From the NCBI RefSeq assembly GCF_004368785.1, contig NZ_SODM01000003.1, positions 558,001-622,000 on the forward strand: a DNA stretch of 64,000 nucleotides, given 5' to 3'. Position 1 is the stretch's first letter, and each line of letters begins with the position of its first letter. The DNA comes from Flavobacterium sp. 270. GTDB taxonomy: Bacteria > Bacteroidota > Bacteroidia > Flavobacteriales > Flavobacteriaceae. The notes under the pieces were generated by a model, which made no database searches, had not been told where the DNA came from, and saw only the letters and a program-made list of their open reading frames with translations. Below, in pieces: positions 17,761-28,347 of this stretch. The position numbers and the translations under genes were made by a program.

Positions 17761-18468
17761 TTAGTTTTCATTAAAAAAAACAACACTATGGCAAGCCACA
17801 ACTGCAGCAGTTTCGGTACGAAGACGTGTATTTCCTAAAGTCACAGGTTTATAATCGTTTTCTAAAGCCAGCGCAATTTCTTTTTCAGAAAAATCACCTT
17901 CAGGACCAATTAAAAGCGTAACATTTTCGTTTGGTTTCAAAACTTCTTTCAAAGATTTTTTATCGGTTTCTTCGCAATGTGCGATCAAATTTAAACCTTC
18001 ATTTTTTTGTTTAATGAATTCTTTAAAGGAAATGGCTTCATTTAATTTTGGCAGAAATGTTTCATTAGATTGTTTCATTGCCGATAAAATGATTTTTTCA
18101 AAACGTTCCAGATTAATCGATTTACGTTCAGAGCGATCACAGAAAATAGGTGTGATTTCCTGAATACCAATTTCGGTAGCTTTTTCCAGAAACCATTCAA
18201 AACGATCATTCATTTTGGTAGGTGCAACTGCCAGATGCAAACGAAATTTTGGAGCATCGGTTTTTTTTATAGAAAGAATTTCAACGGTACATTTATTATC
18301 AGAAGCCAAAGTAATTTCGGTTTCAAACAATAAACCTAAACCGTTTGTAACGTGTAAAATATCCGAATCTTTTTTTCGCAAAACCTTTATTATATGACGG
18401 CTTTCTTCTTTATCAAAAGAAAAACTTTCGGTTGTTTCGTCTATATCCGGATTGTAAAATAACTGCAT
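17761..18468 (-). CDS. rsmE: 16S rRNA (uracil1498-N3)-methyltransferase RsmE
   Basis: 235 residues, the normal length. An N-terminal PUA-like part (about 1-70, SRHIIKVLRKKDSDILHVTNG) is followed by a SPOUT domain with QEITPIFCDRSERKS, VTLLIGPEGDFSEKEIALA and the knot end VTLGNTRLRTETAAVVA. It methylates U1498 in the decoding centre of the 30S subunit. It lies three bases behind tsaD, so the two are co-transcribed. Confidence 0.95.
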   Translation of the reverse strand: MQLFYNPDIDETTESFSFDKEESRHIIKVLRKKDSDILHVTNGLGLLFETEITLASDNKCTVEILSIKKTDAPKFRLHLAVAPTKMNDRFEWFLEKATEIGIQEITPIFCDRSERKSINLERFEKIILSAMKQSNETFLPKLNEAISFKEFIKQKNEGLNLIAHCEETDKKSLKEVLKPNENVTLLIGPEGDFSEKEIALALENDYKPVTLGNTRLRTETAAVVACHSVVFFNEN

Positions 18469-18471
18469 AAT

Positions 18472-19494
18472 TTAAAATTGAATTCTTGCTTTAGAAACCA
18501 CCGCAGCAGTTTCAAAACGATTTGATAAAAATTTCTGATAGCCTACAATTCCAATCATTGCAGCATTATCTGTAGTATATTCAAATTTCGGAACAAAAGT
18601 TTTCCATCCGTATTTGCCTTCACTTTCTTTCAATCGGGTTCTAATTCCTGAGTTTGCAGAAACGCCGCCGCCAATTGCAATTTGTGTAATTCCGGTTTCT
18701 TTTACCGCCAATTTTAATTTATCCATCAAAATTTCGATAATTGTATATTGAATAGAAGCACAAATGTCATTTAAATTTTCTTCGATGAAATTTGGGTTTT
18801 CCAGTTTTTTCTTCTGAATAAAATATAGAATAGCCGTTTTTAATCCAGAGAAGCTAAAATCTAATCCGGGAACTTTTGGTTTTGTAAAAGCAAAAGCTTT
18901 CGGATTTCCTTCTTTGGCATATTTATCAATCAAAGGACCGCCGGGATAGGGAAGGCCTAAAATTTTTGCACTCTTGTCAAAAGCTTCTCCAACCGCGTCG
19001 TCAGTAGTTTCGCCGATAATTTCCATATCAAAAAAACCGTTTACTTTTACAATTTGTGTATGTCCGCCGCTAATCGTTAACGCCAAAAACGGAAATTCGG
19101 GTTTATCAAAACCTTCTTCGTCTATAAAATGGGCTAAAATATGCGCATGCATATGATTTACAGCAATTAACGGGACGTTTAATGCTAATGATAATGATTT
19201 GCTAAAAGAAGTTCCTACGAGTAAAGAACCCATTAAGCCAGGTCCTTGCGTAAAGGCAATGGCACTTAGCTGTTCTTTTTGTACATTTGCTTTGCGAAGT
19301 GCTGCATCTATTACAGGAACAATATTTTGCTGGTGCGCTCTGGATGCCAATTCTGGAACTACACCTCCGTATTGATTGTGAATTAATTGATTGGCCACAA
19401 CATTTGAGAGCACTTTATCGTTATGTAAAACCGCGGCGGCAGTATCATCGCATGAACTTTCGATGGCTAGAATAAAAACCTCTGAATTTTGCAT
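18472..19494 (-). CDS. tsaD: tRNA N6-adenosine threonylcarbamoyltransferase TsaD
   Basis: The start is set at the ATG at 19494 (MQNSEVFILAIESSCDDTAA). The open frame extends 11 codons upstream without family support. Metal-binding histidines lie in HMHAHILAHF. Further family motifs are LALTISGGHTQIV, GEAFDKSAKILGLPYPGGP and IGGGVSANSGIR. TsaD with TsaB/TsaE/TsaC forms t6A37 in tRNAs reading ANN codons. It is divergent from tamB, as in many Bacteroidota. Confidence 0.96.
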   Translation of the reverse strand: MQNSEVFILAIESSCDDTAAAVLHNDKVLSNVVANQLIHNQYGGVVPELASRAHQQNIVPVIDAALRKANVQKEQLSAIAFTQGPGLMGSLLVGTSFSKSLSLALNVPLIAVNHMHAHILAHFIDEEGFDKPEFPFLALTISGGHTQIVKVNGFFDMEIIGETTDDAVGEAFDKSAKILGLPYPGGPLIDKYAKEGNPKAFAFTKPKVPGLDFSFSGLKTAILYFIQKKKLENPNFIEENLNDICASIQYTIIEILMDKLKLAVKETGITQIAIGGGVSANSGIRTRLKESEGKYGWKTFVPKFEYTTDNAAMIGIVGYQKFLSNRFETAAVVSKARIQF

Positions 19495-19515
19495 ATAAAG
19501 GCACGAATTTTGGAT

Positions 19516-19523
19516 TATATTTG
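19516..19523 (+). promoter_or_regulatory. -7 promoter element upstream of tamB
   Basis: TATATTTG matches TAnnTTTG perfectly, 36 bases before the ATG at 19560. The nearest TTTTG (19487-19491) is 24 bases away, slightly far for a -33 element. Its position supports translation from 19560 and not from a site near 19700. Confidence 0.45.
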
Positions 19524-19559
19524 ACAAATCAAATTTTATGATTTCTTTGATTTAAGCAG

Positions 19560-19638
19560 ATGCCAAAATTAAAGAATTTTTATCAAAACAGCCGTCCTTT
19601 GTCTGTTCAAAATAAATTTAAAAGAAAACTAAAATAAA
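19560..19638 (+). other. Probable out-of-frame N-terminus of tamB
   Basis: An ATG at 19560 opens MPKLKNFYQNSRPLSVQNKF and runs to a TAA in CTAAAATAAAAGC (about 19629-19639). In the main tamB frame the sequence right after this point reads KIKAAIKKVQKIISRTLFGL, which leads straight into the transmembrane start of TamB. One extra A in the four-A run would join the two. The tamB frame itself has no ATG upstream of the membrane helix. Confidence 0.55.
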
Positions 19639-19699
19639 AGCAGCTATCAAAAAAGTACAGAAAATAATATCACGAACCCTTTTTGGGTTAATTCTGCTA

Positions 19700-22600
19700 T
19701 TGCTGCTACTTGCCATTACGCTGTCTCTACCTATTGTACAAACTAAACTTGCCCGTTATGCTACAGAATCTCTAAAAAAGGATTTTAAGGCCGATATTAC
19801 GGTGCAAAGAGTGGCCATTAATATTTTTGGAGGTGTAAAACTAAAAAAGGTAATGATTTTAGATCATCATAAAAAGACGATGATTTACTCTGAAATTATT
19901 ACCACCGATATTGTCAGCTATAAAAGATTGATGGATGGCGATCTGATTTTTGGCGATCTTCGTTTAACCGGTTTAATTTTCAATTTAAAAACCTATAAAG
20001 GCGAAAACGAAAACAATATCAACAAATTTGTGAAATTGTTTGAGACAAAAAATCCAACAAAATCTAAAACACACTTTTTACTGACAGCGAAAAATGCCTA
20101 TATTTCTCAAGGTAATTTTTCTGTTGTTGATGAAAATAAAACCACTCCAAGATTCCTCGATTTTAAAAAGCTAAACGCTTATATCAGTGATTTTAAATTG
20201 TACGGACCAGATGTAAATACAACGATACATAGATTTTCGTTTTTAGATCACCGTGGTTTATACGTTTCTAATTTTGCCGGAAAATTTAGTTATACTAAAA
20301 AACAAATTAAGGTTGAAAATCTGGCTATAAAAACCAAAAGATCTTCTATTTACGGACTTGCAATTTTAAATTATAAAGTTGAAGATTTTCTTGATTTTAC
20401 AGACAAAGTGAAGTTTAATGTAGTTTTAGATTCGGCTTCTATTGCCTCAAATGATATTCGTTATTTTTATGATGGTTTAGGAAAAAATCAACATTTTAAA
20501 ATCAAAACCAAACTTAGAGGAACGCTTAATAATTTAAATTTAAACCGTTTAAGACTTAGTGATACCAATGGTTCTAAAATTGTTGGAACGATTAATTTTA
20601 GAAATCTTTTAGGAAGCAAAACCCAGAAGTTTTCTATGGACGGGAAGTTTGATAAATTGATTTCGAGTTACGATAATCTTGTGGTTTTACTGCCGGGCGT
20701 TTTAGGAAAAAAACTGCCAATAGAGATGAAGCGTATTGGTAAATTTAATATTGTTGGTAAAGCAAAAGTTTCTACAACGGCTTTAGAAACTGATTTTAAA
20801 ATGATTACTGATTTAGGAAACGGACAAGTTGATCTGCACCTAAACAATATGGATTTTATAGATAAGGCTTCTTATACCGGAAACATAATCTTAGAGAATT
20901 TTAACGTTGGCGCTGTATTGGCCCGAAAGGATATCGGCAGGACAACTTTAAACTTAGATGTTGATGGCGTTGGTTTTACAGAAAAATACCTGAATACTAT
21001 TGTAAAAGGGGATATTGCAACATTAGATTACAACAAATACACCTACCATAATATTGTCGTAAACGGAAATTTTAAATTGCCATATTATAAAGGACAAGTT
21101 TCTGTAAATGATCCAAATCTGGTTTTAACTTTTGATGGTTTGGTAGATTTAAGTAAAAGAGAAAGTCGTTATGATTTTCATATTAATGTTGAAAACTCAG
21201 ATTTACGAAAACTTAAATTCGTAAACGATTCTATTTCCAGTTTTAAAGGAGATGCGGTTGTTCAGTTAACCGGAAATTCAATAGAAAATCTTCAGGGAGA
21301 TATTTACATAAAAGATGCTGTTTATCAAAACCCAAAAGCGACTTATGTTTTTGATGAAATCAATGTTAATTCAAATTTTGATCAGGATAAACTTCGTACC
21401 ATAACCATTAAGTCTAATGATGTTGTTGACGGAAAAATTGTGGGTAAATTTCAATTTGCACAATTAGATAAATTGGTAATGAATTCTGTTGGAAGTCTTT
21501 ATACGAATTATAAACCTTATAAAGTAAAAAAAGGACAATTTTTGCGATTCAATTTCCATGTCTATGATAAAGTCGTAGAAATGTTATATCCGGATATTAA
21601 AATTGATTCGAGTACAGTTGTGCGCGGTAAAATTGATTCTGATTTACAGGAGTTTAAATTTAGATTTAAATCGCAAAAAATTACGCAGGCAAAAAATACT
21701 TTTGATAATATCAGGATTAATATAGACAATAAAAATGCGCTTTATAATGCCTATATTGAGTTAGATAGTATCAAAACTCCATATTATAAAGTACGTGATT
21801 TTAGTTTGATCAATGTAACCGGAAAAGATACTTTGTTTGTTCGTTCGGAGTTTAAAGGAGGAAACAAAGGAGAAGATTATTACAATCTGGATTTGTACCA
21901 TACTATTGATAAAAACAAAAACAATATAATAGGTATCAAAAAATCTGAAATGAAGTTTAAAGACTATTTATGGTATTTAAACGAAGGTGCAGAAAAAGAC
22001 AATCGAATTGTTTTTGACCAGTATTTTAAAAATTTCAAGATCGATAATATTGTTTTGTCACACGAAAACCAGAAAATTGATTTAAACGGTGAAATCAAAG
22101 GCAAAGATTACAAAGATCTCGTCCTCAATTTTGAAGACGTTGATATTAATAAAATAACGCCGTTTAATTCCAAATTTGTCTTTAACGGAAATCTAAACGG
22201 GAGCGTCAATTATAAGCAGAATGAACTCGTTTATCAGCCCACGGCAGCCATTGTTATCGATCATCTTAATTTGAATAAAATAGAATTAGGAACCTTAAAA
22301 TTTGATATTTCGGGAGATGAAAGCTTTAAAAAGTTTACCATAAATTCTTCTATACAAAATGGTTTTGCAGAATCGTTTAGAGCCAACGGTACTTTTGCAG
22401 TAGAAAACAGAGAAACTGTTTTGGATATGAATTTAAAGTTAGAAGGGTTTAATCTGGCCACTTTAGGAACTATTGGCGGCGATGTAATCTCGAATGTGAG
22501 AGGTTCTGTTTCCGGTAATGCATCTGTAGTGGGTAATATCAACAAACCGGAAATCAACGGAAGACTTTACGTAGAGAAAGCCGGAATGACAATTCCGTAC

Positions 22601-24214
22601 CTAAATGTAGATTACGCGTTGAGCGACAGAACGGTAATTGATTTAACGAACGAAAAGTTTTTATTTAGAAATAACCAGCTTACCGATACCAAATTTGGAA
22701 CAAAAGGTCTGCTGAATGGAAGTATAGAACATCATAATTTTGGAGATTGGAAACTCGATTTAACGGTTACTTCTAAACGTTTATTGGCACTTGATACCAA
22801 AGACAGTGAAGATGCAGCTTATTTTGGTACAGCCTTTATAAACGGAACTGCAAGTATAAAAGGCCCAACAGATGGCTTATTTATTAAGGTAGATGCAAAA
22901 TCTGAAAAAGGTACAGAAGTTAAGATTCCGATAAATAATACACAGAGCGTTGGAGAAAGCAGCTGGATACATTTTGTAACACCAAAAGAAAAATACAATC
23001 TGGCCAACGGTATCGTAGAGAAAACAAAAAACTACAACGGTCTGGAATTAGAGTTTGATTTTGATATCACGCCGGATGCCGAAGTAGAAGTTATTTTGGA
23101 TCGAAATTCCGGTCATGGTATGAAAGGAAAAGGATACGGATCGTTATTGTTTAAAATCAATACATTAGGTAAGTTTAATATGTGGGGGGATTTCCAGGCA
23201 TACGAAGGAACTTACAACTTTAAATACGGTGGATTAATCGATAAAAAATTCTCGGTCAAAAAAGGTGGATCTATTATTTGGGAAGGAAACCCAATGAAGG
23301 CGCAGCTGAATCTGGAAGCTGTTTATAAAACAACAGCAAACCCGGCGATATTATTAGATAACACTTCTTCATTCAATAAAAAAGTGCCTGTAGAAGTGGT
23401 GATCGGCTTGCGTGGAGATTTAACAAGCCCGGAACCAAATTTTGATATTCAGTTCCCATCTGTCAGCAGTGTTTTAAAATCAGAGATCCAATATAAATTA
23501 GATGATAAAGATATCCGCCAGACCCAGGCCTTATACTTACTGTCTACAGGATCGTTTATGAGTACAGACGGATTTAGTCAGGGAGATTTTTCTGGAACAC
23601 TTACAGAAACAGCATCCAGTTTATTGGGTAATATTATAAAATCAGATAGTGATAAAGTTAATATTGGTTTTAATTATATTACTGCCGATAAAAGATTAGG
23701 GCAAGAGGTTGATGGCCGCTTTGAGGCAAATATTTCTTCTCAGGTTAATGAAAGAATTACCATAAACGGAAAATTAGGAGTTCCGGTAGGAGGAGTTAAC
23801 GAATCTGCAATTGTGGGTAATATCGAAGTGCTCTACAGAGTAAATCAGGACGGGACAATGAATCTTCGTTTGTTTAATAAAGAAAATGACATTAATTATA
23901 TAGGACAGGGAATTGGTTATACACAAGGAGTTGGTATTTCGTATGAGGTAGATTTTGATACTTTTAGCGAATTGGTAAACAAATTGTTTAAAGACCATAA
24001 ACTAGAAAGAAGCGTAAAATCTTCTTCGAGTGATTTGCAGGATTCTAATTTAAATCCCGATTTTGTAAACTTTACTAGTAAAAAAGAGGCCGAAAAGAAT
24101 AAAAAGAAAGCAGAGAAAGAAGAAGAGGAAAGAAAGAAACGTGAAGAAAAGAAAAAACAAGAACCTGCTAATACAAATAATCAAGGGGTGATTCCTGATA
24201 ACGACGATTTCTAA
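19700..24214 (+). CDS. tamB: Translocation and assembly module protein TamB (DUF490), start uncertain
   Basis: At least 1504 residues. An N-terminal hydrophobic helix (LLLAITLSLPIVQ) anchors it in the inner membrane. A long periplasmic series of beta-strand repeats follows (AsmA/TamB-like, many N/D-rich strands). The conserved C-terminal TamB region lies roughly at 1100-1420 (FQAYEGTYNFKYGGLIDK, then AVYKTTANPAILL). A last lysine/glutamate-rich tail of about 45 residues is probably coiled. TamB proteins bridge the periplasm and move phospholipid, or help outer-membrane protein assembly. The coordinates given begin at a TTG inside the helix only because no ATG precedes it in frame; the natural start is probably 19560 with a frameshift between. 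Terminator at 24236. Confidence 0.9.
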   Translation: MLLLAITLSLPIVQTKLARYATESLKKDFKADITVQRVAINIFGGVKLKKVMILDHHKKTMIYSEIITTDIVSYKRLMDGDLIFGDLRLTGLIFNLKTYKGENENNINKFVKLFETKNPTKSKTHFLLTAKNAYISQGNFSVVDENKTTPRFLDFKKLNAYISDFKLYGPDVNTTIHRFSFLDHRGLYVSNFAGKFSYTKKQIKVENLAIKTKRSSIYGLAILNYKVEDFLDFTDKVKFNVVLDSASIASNDIRYFYDGLGKNQHFKIKTKLRGTLNNLNLNRLRLSDTNGSKIVGTINFRNLLGSKTQKFSMDGKFDKLISSYDNLVVLLPGVLGKKLPIEMKRIGKFNIVGKAKVSTTALETDFKMITDLGNGQVDLHLNNMDFIDKASYTGNIILENFNVGAVLARKDIGRTTLNLDVDGVGFTEKYLNTIVKGDIATLDYNKYTYHNIVVNGNFKLPYYKGQVSVNDPNLVLTFDGLVDLSKRESRYDFHINVENSDLRKLKFVNDSISSFKGDAVVQLTGNSIENLQGDIYIKDAVYQNPKATYVFDEINVNSNFDQDKLRTITIKSNDVVDGKIVGKFQFAQLDKLVMNSVGSLYTNYKPYKVKKGQFLRFNFHVYDKVVEMLYPDIKIDSSTVVRGKIDSDLQEFKFRFKSQKITQAKNTFDNIRINIDNKNALYNAYIELDSIKTPYYKVRDFSLINVTGKDTLFVRSEFKGGNKGEDYYNLDLYHTIDKNKNNIIGIKKSEMKFKDYLWYLNEGAEKDNRIVFDQYFKNFKIDNIVLSHENQKIDLNGEIKGKDYKDLVLNFEDVDINKITPFNSKFVFNGNLNGSVNYKQNELVYQPTAAIVIDHLNLNKIELGTLKFDISGDESFKKFTINSSIQNGFAESFRANGTFAVENRETVLDMNLKLEGFNLATLGTIGGDVISNVRGSVSGNASVVGNINKPEINGRLYVEKAGMTIPYLNVDYALSDRTVIDLTNEKFLFRNNQLTDTKFGTKGLLNGSIEHHNFGDWKLDLTVTSKRLLALDTKDSEDAAYFGTAFINGTASIKGPTDGLFIKVDAKSEKGTEVKIPINNTQSVGESSWIHFVTPKEKYNLANGIVEKTKNYNGLELEFDFDITPDAEVEVILDRNSGHGMKGKGYGSLLFKINTLGKFNMWGDFQAYEGTYNFKYGGLIDKKFSVKKGGSIIWEGNPMKAQLNLEAVYKTTANPAILLDNTSSFNKKVPVEVVIGLRGDLTSPEPNFDIQFPSVSSVLKSEIQYKLDDKDIRQTQALYLLSTGSFMSTDGFSQGDFSGTLTETASSLLGNIIKSDSDKVNIGFNYITADKRLGQEVDGRFEANISSQVNERITINGKLGVPVGGVNESAIVGNIEVLYRVNQDGTMNLRLFNKENDINYIGQGIGYTQGVGISYEVDFDTFSELVNKLFKDHKLERSVKSSSSDLQDSNLNPDFVNFTSKKEAEKNKKKAEKEEEERKKREEKKKQEPANTNNQGVIPDNDDF

Positions 24215-24235
24215 TGTATTGTTAAAATATCTTAT

Positions 24236-24268
24236 AAAAAAACCATTATGCTTCATAATGGTTTTTTT
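24236..24268 (+). terminator. Terminator of tamB
   Basis: AAACCATTATG-CTT-CATAATGGTTT is followed by a run of T. Confidence 0.85.
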
Positions 24269-24522
24269 ATGCTTAAATTTAGCTTTTTAATCTGTTTTTT
24301 ATACACCACTTCAAAAATCCATTTTTATAACACTTCAATTACGTATTGTTAATTTTAAGGATTTAATTAAAATATGTGCCTTTTATTATTTTAAATGAAA
24401 TTTTTAGTATCAAAAAACTTATTAACGAAAACGTTTGAATTTAACAGAATTTATTAATTTATGATAATCCTCACTCGAAAAGTGATGAATGTTTGCTAAT
24501 TTTACACTTTAATACTTAAATA
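24269..24522. other. Intergenic region upstream of pfkA
   Basis: About 250 AT-rich bases. TAATTTTA at about 24497-24504 resembles a -7 element, shortly before the pfkA start at 24523. Nothing else recognised. Confidence 0.35.
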
Positions 24523-25509
24523 ATGCCAAAAACAATAAAAAAAGTTGGTGTTCTAACTTCAGGAGGAGACTCACCAGGAATGAATGCCGCAATACGATCA
24601 GTTGTTCGAACCTGCGCTTATCATAATATAGAATGCATAGGAATTTATAGAGGGTATCAAGGAATGATCGAAGGGGACTTTAAAGAAATGGGACCTCGAA
24701 GTGTAAACAATATTGTAAACAAAGGAGGTACGATCTTAAAATCGGCTCGTTCTCTTGAGTTTAGAACCCCCGAAGGTAGAAAAAAAGCGCATGAAAATCT
24801 TCTGAAAGCAGGGATTGATGCACTTGTTGTAATTGGCGGAGACGGAAGTTTTACCGGAGGATTGATTTTTAATTCAGAATATGGTTTTCCTGTAATGGGA
24901 ATTCCGGGTACAATTGATAATGATATTTTTGGTACAAGTTTTACTTTAGGGTATGATACTGCACTAAATACTGTTGTAGACTGTATCGATAAAATTAGAG
25001 ATACTGCAAGTTCTCACAACCGTCTGTTTTTTGTAGAGGTTATGGGTAGAGATGCAGGACACATTGCTCTTAATGCTGGTATTGGAGCAGGAGCAGAAGA
25101 AATTCTTATTCCTGAAGAAGATTTAGGTCTGGACAGATTATTAGACTCTCTTCAAAAAAGTAAAGCTTCAGGAAAATCATCAAGTATAGTAGTTATTGCT
25201 GAAGGCGATAAAATCGGTAAAAACGTATTCGAATTAAAAGATTACGTAGAAACTAATTTGCCAGAGTACGACGTAAGGGTTTCTGTATTAGGACACATGC
25301 AGCGTGGTGGTTCTCCATCTTGTTTTGACCGTGTTTTAGCAAGCCGTTTAGGTGTAAAAGCTGTAGAATCATTAATAGAAGGAAAATCAAATTATATGGT
25401 TGGTTTACAATCAGATAAAGTGGTTTTGACACCGCTTGAACAAGCTATCAAAGGAAAATCTGAGATTGATAGAGAATTGTTGAGAGTGTCTGATATCATG
25501 ACAACATAA
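24523..25509 (+). CDS. pfkA: ATP-dependent 6-phosphofructokinase
   Basis: 328 residues, standard bacterial length. Visible motifs: LTSGGDSPGMNAAIRS (ATP site); GGDGSFTGG; the catalytic PGTIDNDIFG with the conserved Asp; MGRDAGHIALNAG; and the fructose-6-phosphate site HMQRGGSPSCFDR. The glycine after the GGDG aspartate is typical of ATP-dependent enzymes. It makes fructose 1,6-bisphosphate in glycolysis. It is followed by gapA 87 bases later, giving a glycolytic pair. Confidence 0.97.
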   Translation: MPKTIKKVGVLTSGGDSPGMNAAIRSVVRTCAYHNIECIGIYRGYQGMIEGDFKEMGPRSVNNIVNKGGTILKSARSLEFRTPEGRKKAHENLLKAGIDALVVIGGDGSFTGGLIFNSEYGFPVMGIPGTIDNDIFGTSFTLGYDTALNTVVDCIDKIRDTASSHNRLFFVEVMGRDAGHIALNAGIGAGAEEILIPEEDLGLDRLLDSLQKSKASGKSSSIVVIAEGDKIGKNVFELKDYVETNLPEYDVRVSVLGHMQRGGSPSCFDRVLASRLGVKAVESLIEGKSNYMVGLQSDKVVLTPLEQAIKGKSEIDRELLRVSDIMTT

Positions 25510-25572
25510 AAAATAAAGTTTAAATAGAAATGAAGTTTAGTGTGAGGAAATTAAACTTAAAATAGTTAATAA

Positions 25573-26601
<1,029 letters not shown>

Positions 26602-26617
26602 TAATATATATTTTTGC

Positions 26618-26652
26618 AAAATCCCGTTATCTCAAAGTAACGGGATTTTCTT
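26618..26652 (+). terminator. Terminator of gapA
   Basis: AAAATCCCGTTA-TCTCAAAG-TAACGGGATTTT is followed by a T-rich tail. Confidence 0.85.
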
Positions 26653-26725
26653 ATTTTGTTGCGTCTTTAATTAATGTAAAAAACACACTTATTTGAAGAA
26701 AAACTAATTCCAAAAACTAAACAAA

Positions 26726-27577
26726 ATGAAATTAATAGTTGATAGTGGATCTACTAAAGCCGATTGGATTGCAATTGATGATAATGGAAAAGTATTATTC
26801 ACGACACAAACTTTAGGATTAAATCCTGAAATTCTTGACGGACCAGAAATTGTTGAAAGACTAAACGACCGTTTTGATATTTTACAAAATAAAAAAAATG
26901 CTACACATTTGTTCTTCTACGGAGCAGGTTGCGGTACAGAAAGAATGCAGACATCATTGTCACAAATATTTAGAGAATATTTTACAAATGCAATTGTAGA
27001 AGTTCACGAAGATACTTATGCTGCTGTTTATGCTACGACTCCAAAAGGAGAAGAAGCTATTGTAAGCATCTTAGGTACAGGTTCTAACTGCAGCTATTTT
27101 GATGGAAAAGTATTGCATCAAAAAGTACAGTCTTTAGGATATATTGCTATGGATGACTGCAGCGGAAATGTTTTTGGAAAAGAATTAATAAGAAAGTATT
27201 ACTTCAATAAAATGCCAAAAGAACTAGCTGTAGAATTTGAAAAAGAATATAATTTAGAGCCAGACTTCATTAAAAATAAATTATACAAAGAACCAAATCC
27301 AAACGCTTATTTAGCGACTTTTGCTAAGTTCTTGATCAAACATAAAGACACAGAGTTTTGTAGAAAAATCATCTTCAAAGGGATGAAATCTTTCGTAAAA
27401 AACTATATCAAACAATTTGATAACTGCAAAGAAGTTCCTGTACATTTTGTAGGTTCTATTGCTTTTTATCTAAAAGAAGAATTACAAGAAACATTTGATA
27501 AATACGAACTTCAATTAGGAAACGTTTTAAGAAGACCTATTGATGGATTAATTGCATATCATGTTGCTAACCAATAG
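26726..27577 (+). CDS. N-acetylglucosamine kinase-like BadF/BadG/BcrA/BcrD ATPase-family protein
   Basis: 283 residues of the ASKHA fold. The N-terminal phosphate-binding motif is VDSGSTKADWIAID. The second glycine-rich motif is VSILGTGSNCSYFDG, and VGSIAFYLKEEL forms part of the adenosine site. Bacteroidota members are annotated as N-acetylglucosamine kinases, and the SGSTKADW start fits those. A role in amino-sugar uptake would match the GH18/Sus locus at 58-64 kb, but that link is inference. mgsA starts ten bases after its stop. Confidence 0.83.
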   Translation: MKLIVDSGSTKADWIAIDDNGKVLFTTQTLGLNPEILDGPEIVERLNDRFDILQNKKNATHLFFYGAGCGTERMQTSLSQIFREYFTNAIVEVHEDTYAAVYATTPKGEEAIVSILGTGSNCSYFDGKVLHQKVQSLGYIAMDDCSGNVFGKELIRKYYFNKMPKELAVEFEKEYNLEPDFIKNKLYKEPNPNAYLATFAKFLIKHKDTEFCRKIIFKGMKSFVKNYIKQFDNCKEVPVHFVGSIAFYLKEELQETFDKYELQLGNVLRRPIDGLIAYHVANQ

Positions 27578-27587
27578 TTCTGGTTTT

Positions 27588-27962
27588 ATGGAAATAGCGA
27601 TTATCGCACATGATGGTAAAAAAGCAGATTTAATTGATTTTTTAATTAAAAATGAAGCCATTTTACATCATGAAAAAATAAAACTTATTGGTACAGGAAC
27701 TACAGGAGGAAAAGCCGAAGCAGCTGGATTTAAAACCCAAAGAATGCTTTCTGGACCTCTGGGTGGTGATGCGCAGATTGCAGGAAGAGTAGCCGAAGGA
27801 ATTACACAAATGGTTTTCTTTTTTAAAGACCCATTATCAAGTCATCCTCACGAAGCTGATATAAACATGTTAATTCGCGTATGCGATGTACATAATGTGC
27901 CGCTGGCAACCAACGAAGCAACGGCACAATTATTATTAGATGCTATTGCACTGCAATTATAG
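27588..27962 (+). CDS. mgsA: Methylglyoxal synthase
   Basis: The start is set at the ATG at 27588 (MEIAIIAHDGKKADLIDFL), ten bases behind the kinase; an upstream overlapping extension has no family support. The product is 124 residues. The active-site motif SGPLGGDAQI contains D61, equivalent to catalytic D71 of E. coli MgsA. It turns dihydroxyacetone phosphate into methylglyoxal and phosphate, relieving sugar-phosphate overload. Its place behind pfkA, gapA and a sugar kinase fits. Its last 20 bases overlap the end of ridA on the other strand. Confidence 0.94.
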   Translation: MEIAIIAHDGKKADLIDFLIKNEAILHHEKIKLIGTGTTGGKAEAAGFKTQRMLSGPLGGDAQIAGRVAEGITQMVFFFKDPLSSHPHEADINMLIRVCDVHNVPLATNEATAQLLLDAIALQL

Positions 27963-28323
27963 AAATCTCAACATTTACATTTTTTGGCAGACATGCCACT
28001 TGAACCGTTTCACGAGCTGGAGCGGTTTTTTCGTTAAAATAAGATCCGTAAACCGTATTTATAGCACCAAAATTATTCATATCCATAATAAAAATGGTTG
28101 CCTTCACAACATTTTCAAAAGTCATATCAGCAGCATCTAGAATAGCTGCAATGTTTTGCATTACCTGAGTAGTTTCATCATTGATATTGTCTGTAACAAG
28201 ATCTCCAGAAGCTGGATTAATAGCAATCTGACCAGAAGCATAAAGAGTATTTCCTGATAATACAGCTTGATTGTAAGGACCAATTGGCGCCGGAGCCTTT
28301 TCGGTAAAGATGATTTTTTTCAT
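27943..28323 (-). CDS. ridA: RidA-family reactive intermediate deaminase
   Basis: 126 residues. The start KKIIFTEKAPAPIGPYNQAV contains the typical APxPIGPYxQA pattern. Further motifs are ASGQIAINPASGDLV and the arginine in PARETVQVACLPKNVNVEI that binds the carboxylate of the substrate. It hydrolyses 2-aminoacrylate-type enamines and imines made by PLP enzymes. It converges on mgsA with a 20-base overlap. Confidence 0.94.
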   Translation of the reverse strand: MKKIIFTEKAPAPIGPYNQAVLSGNTLYASGQIAINPASGDLVTDNINDETTQVMQNIAAILDAADMTFENVVKATIFIMDMNNFGAINTVYGSYFNEKTAPARETVQVACLPKNVNVEISIIAVQ

Positions 28324-28347
28324 AATAAATTATTTTTATTCGATGAA

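Noticed and set aside
22261..23007. Minus-strand frames inside tamB and other long genes
   Set aside because: They are shadows of the long plus-strand frame without starts or family motifs.
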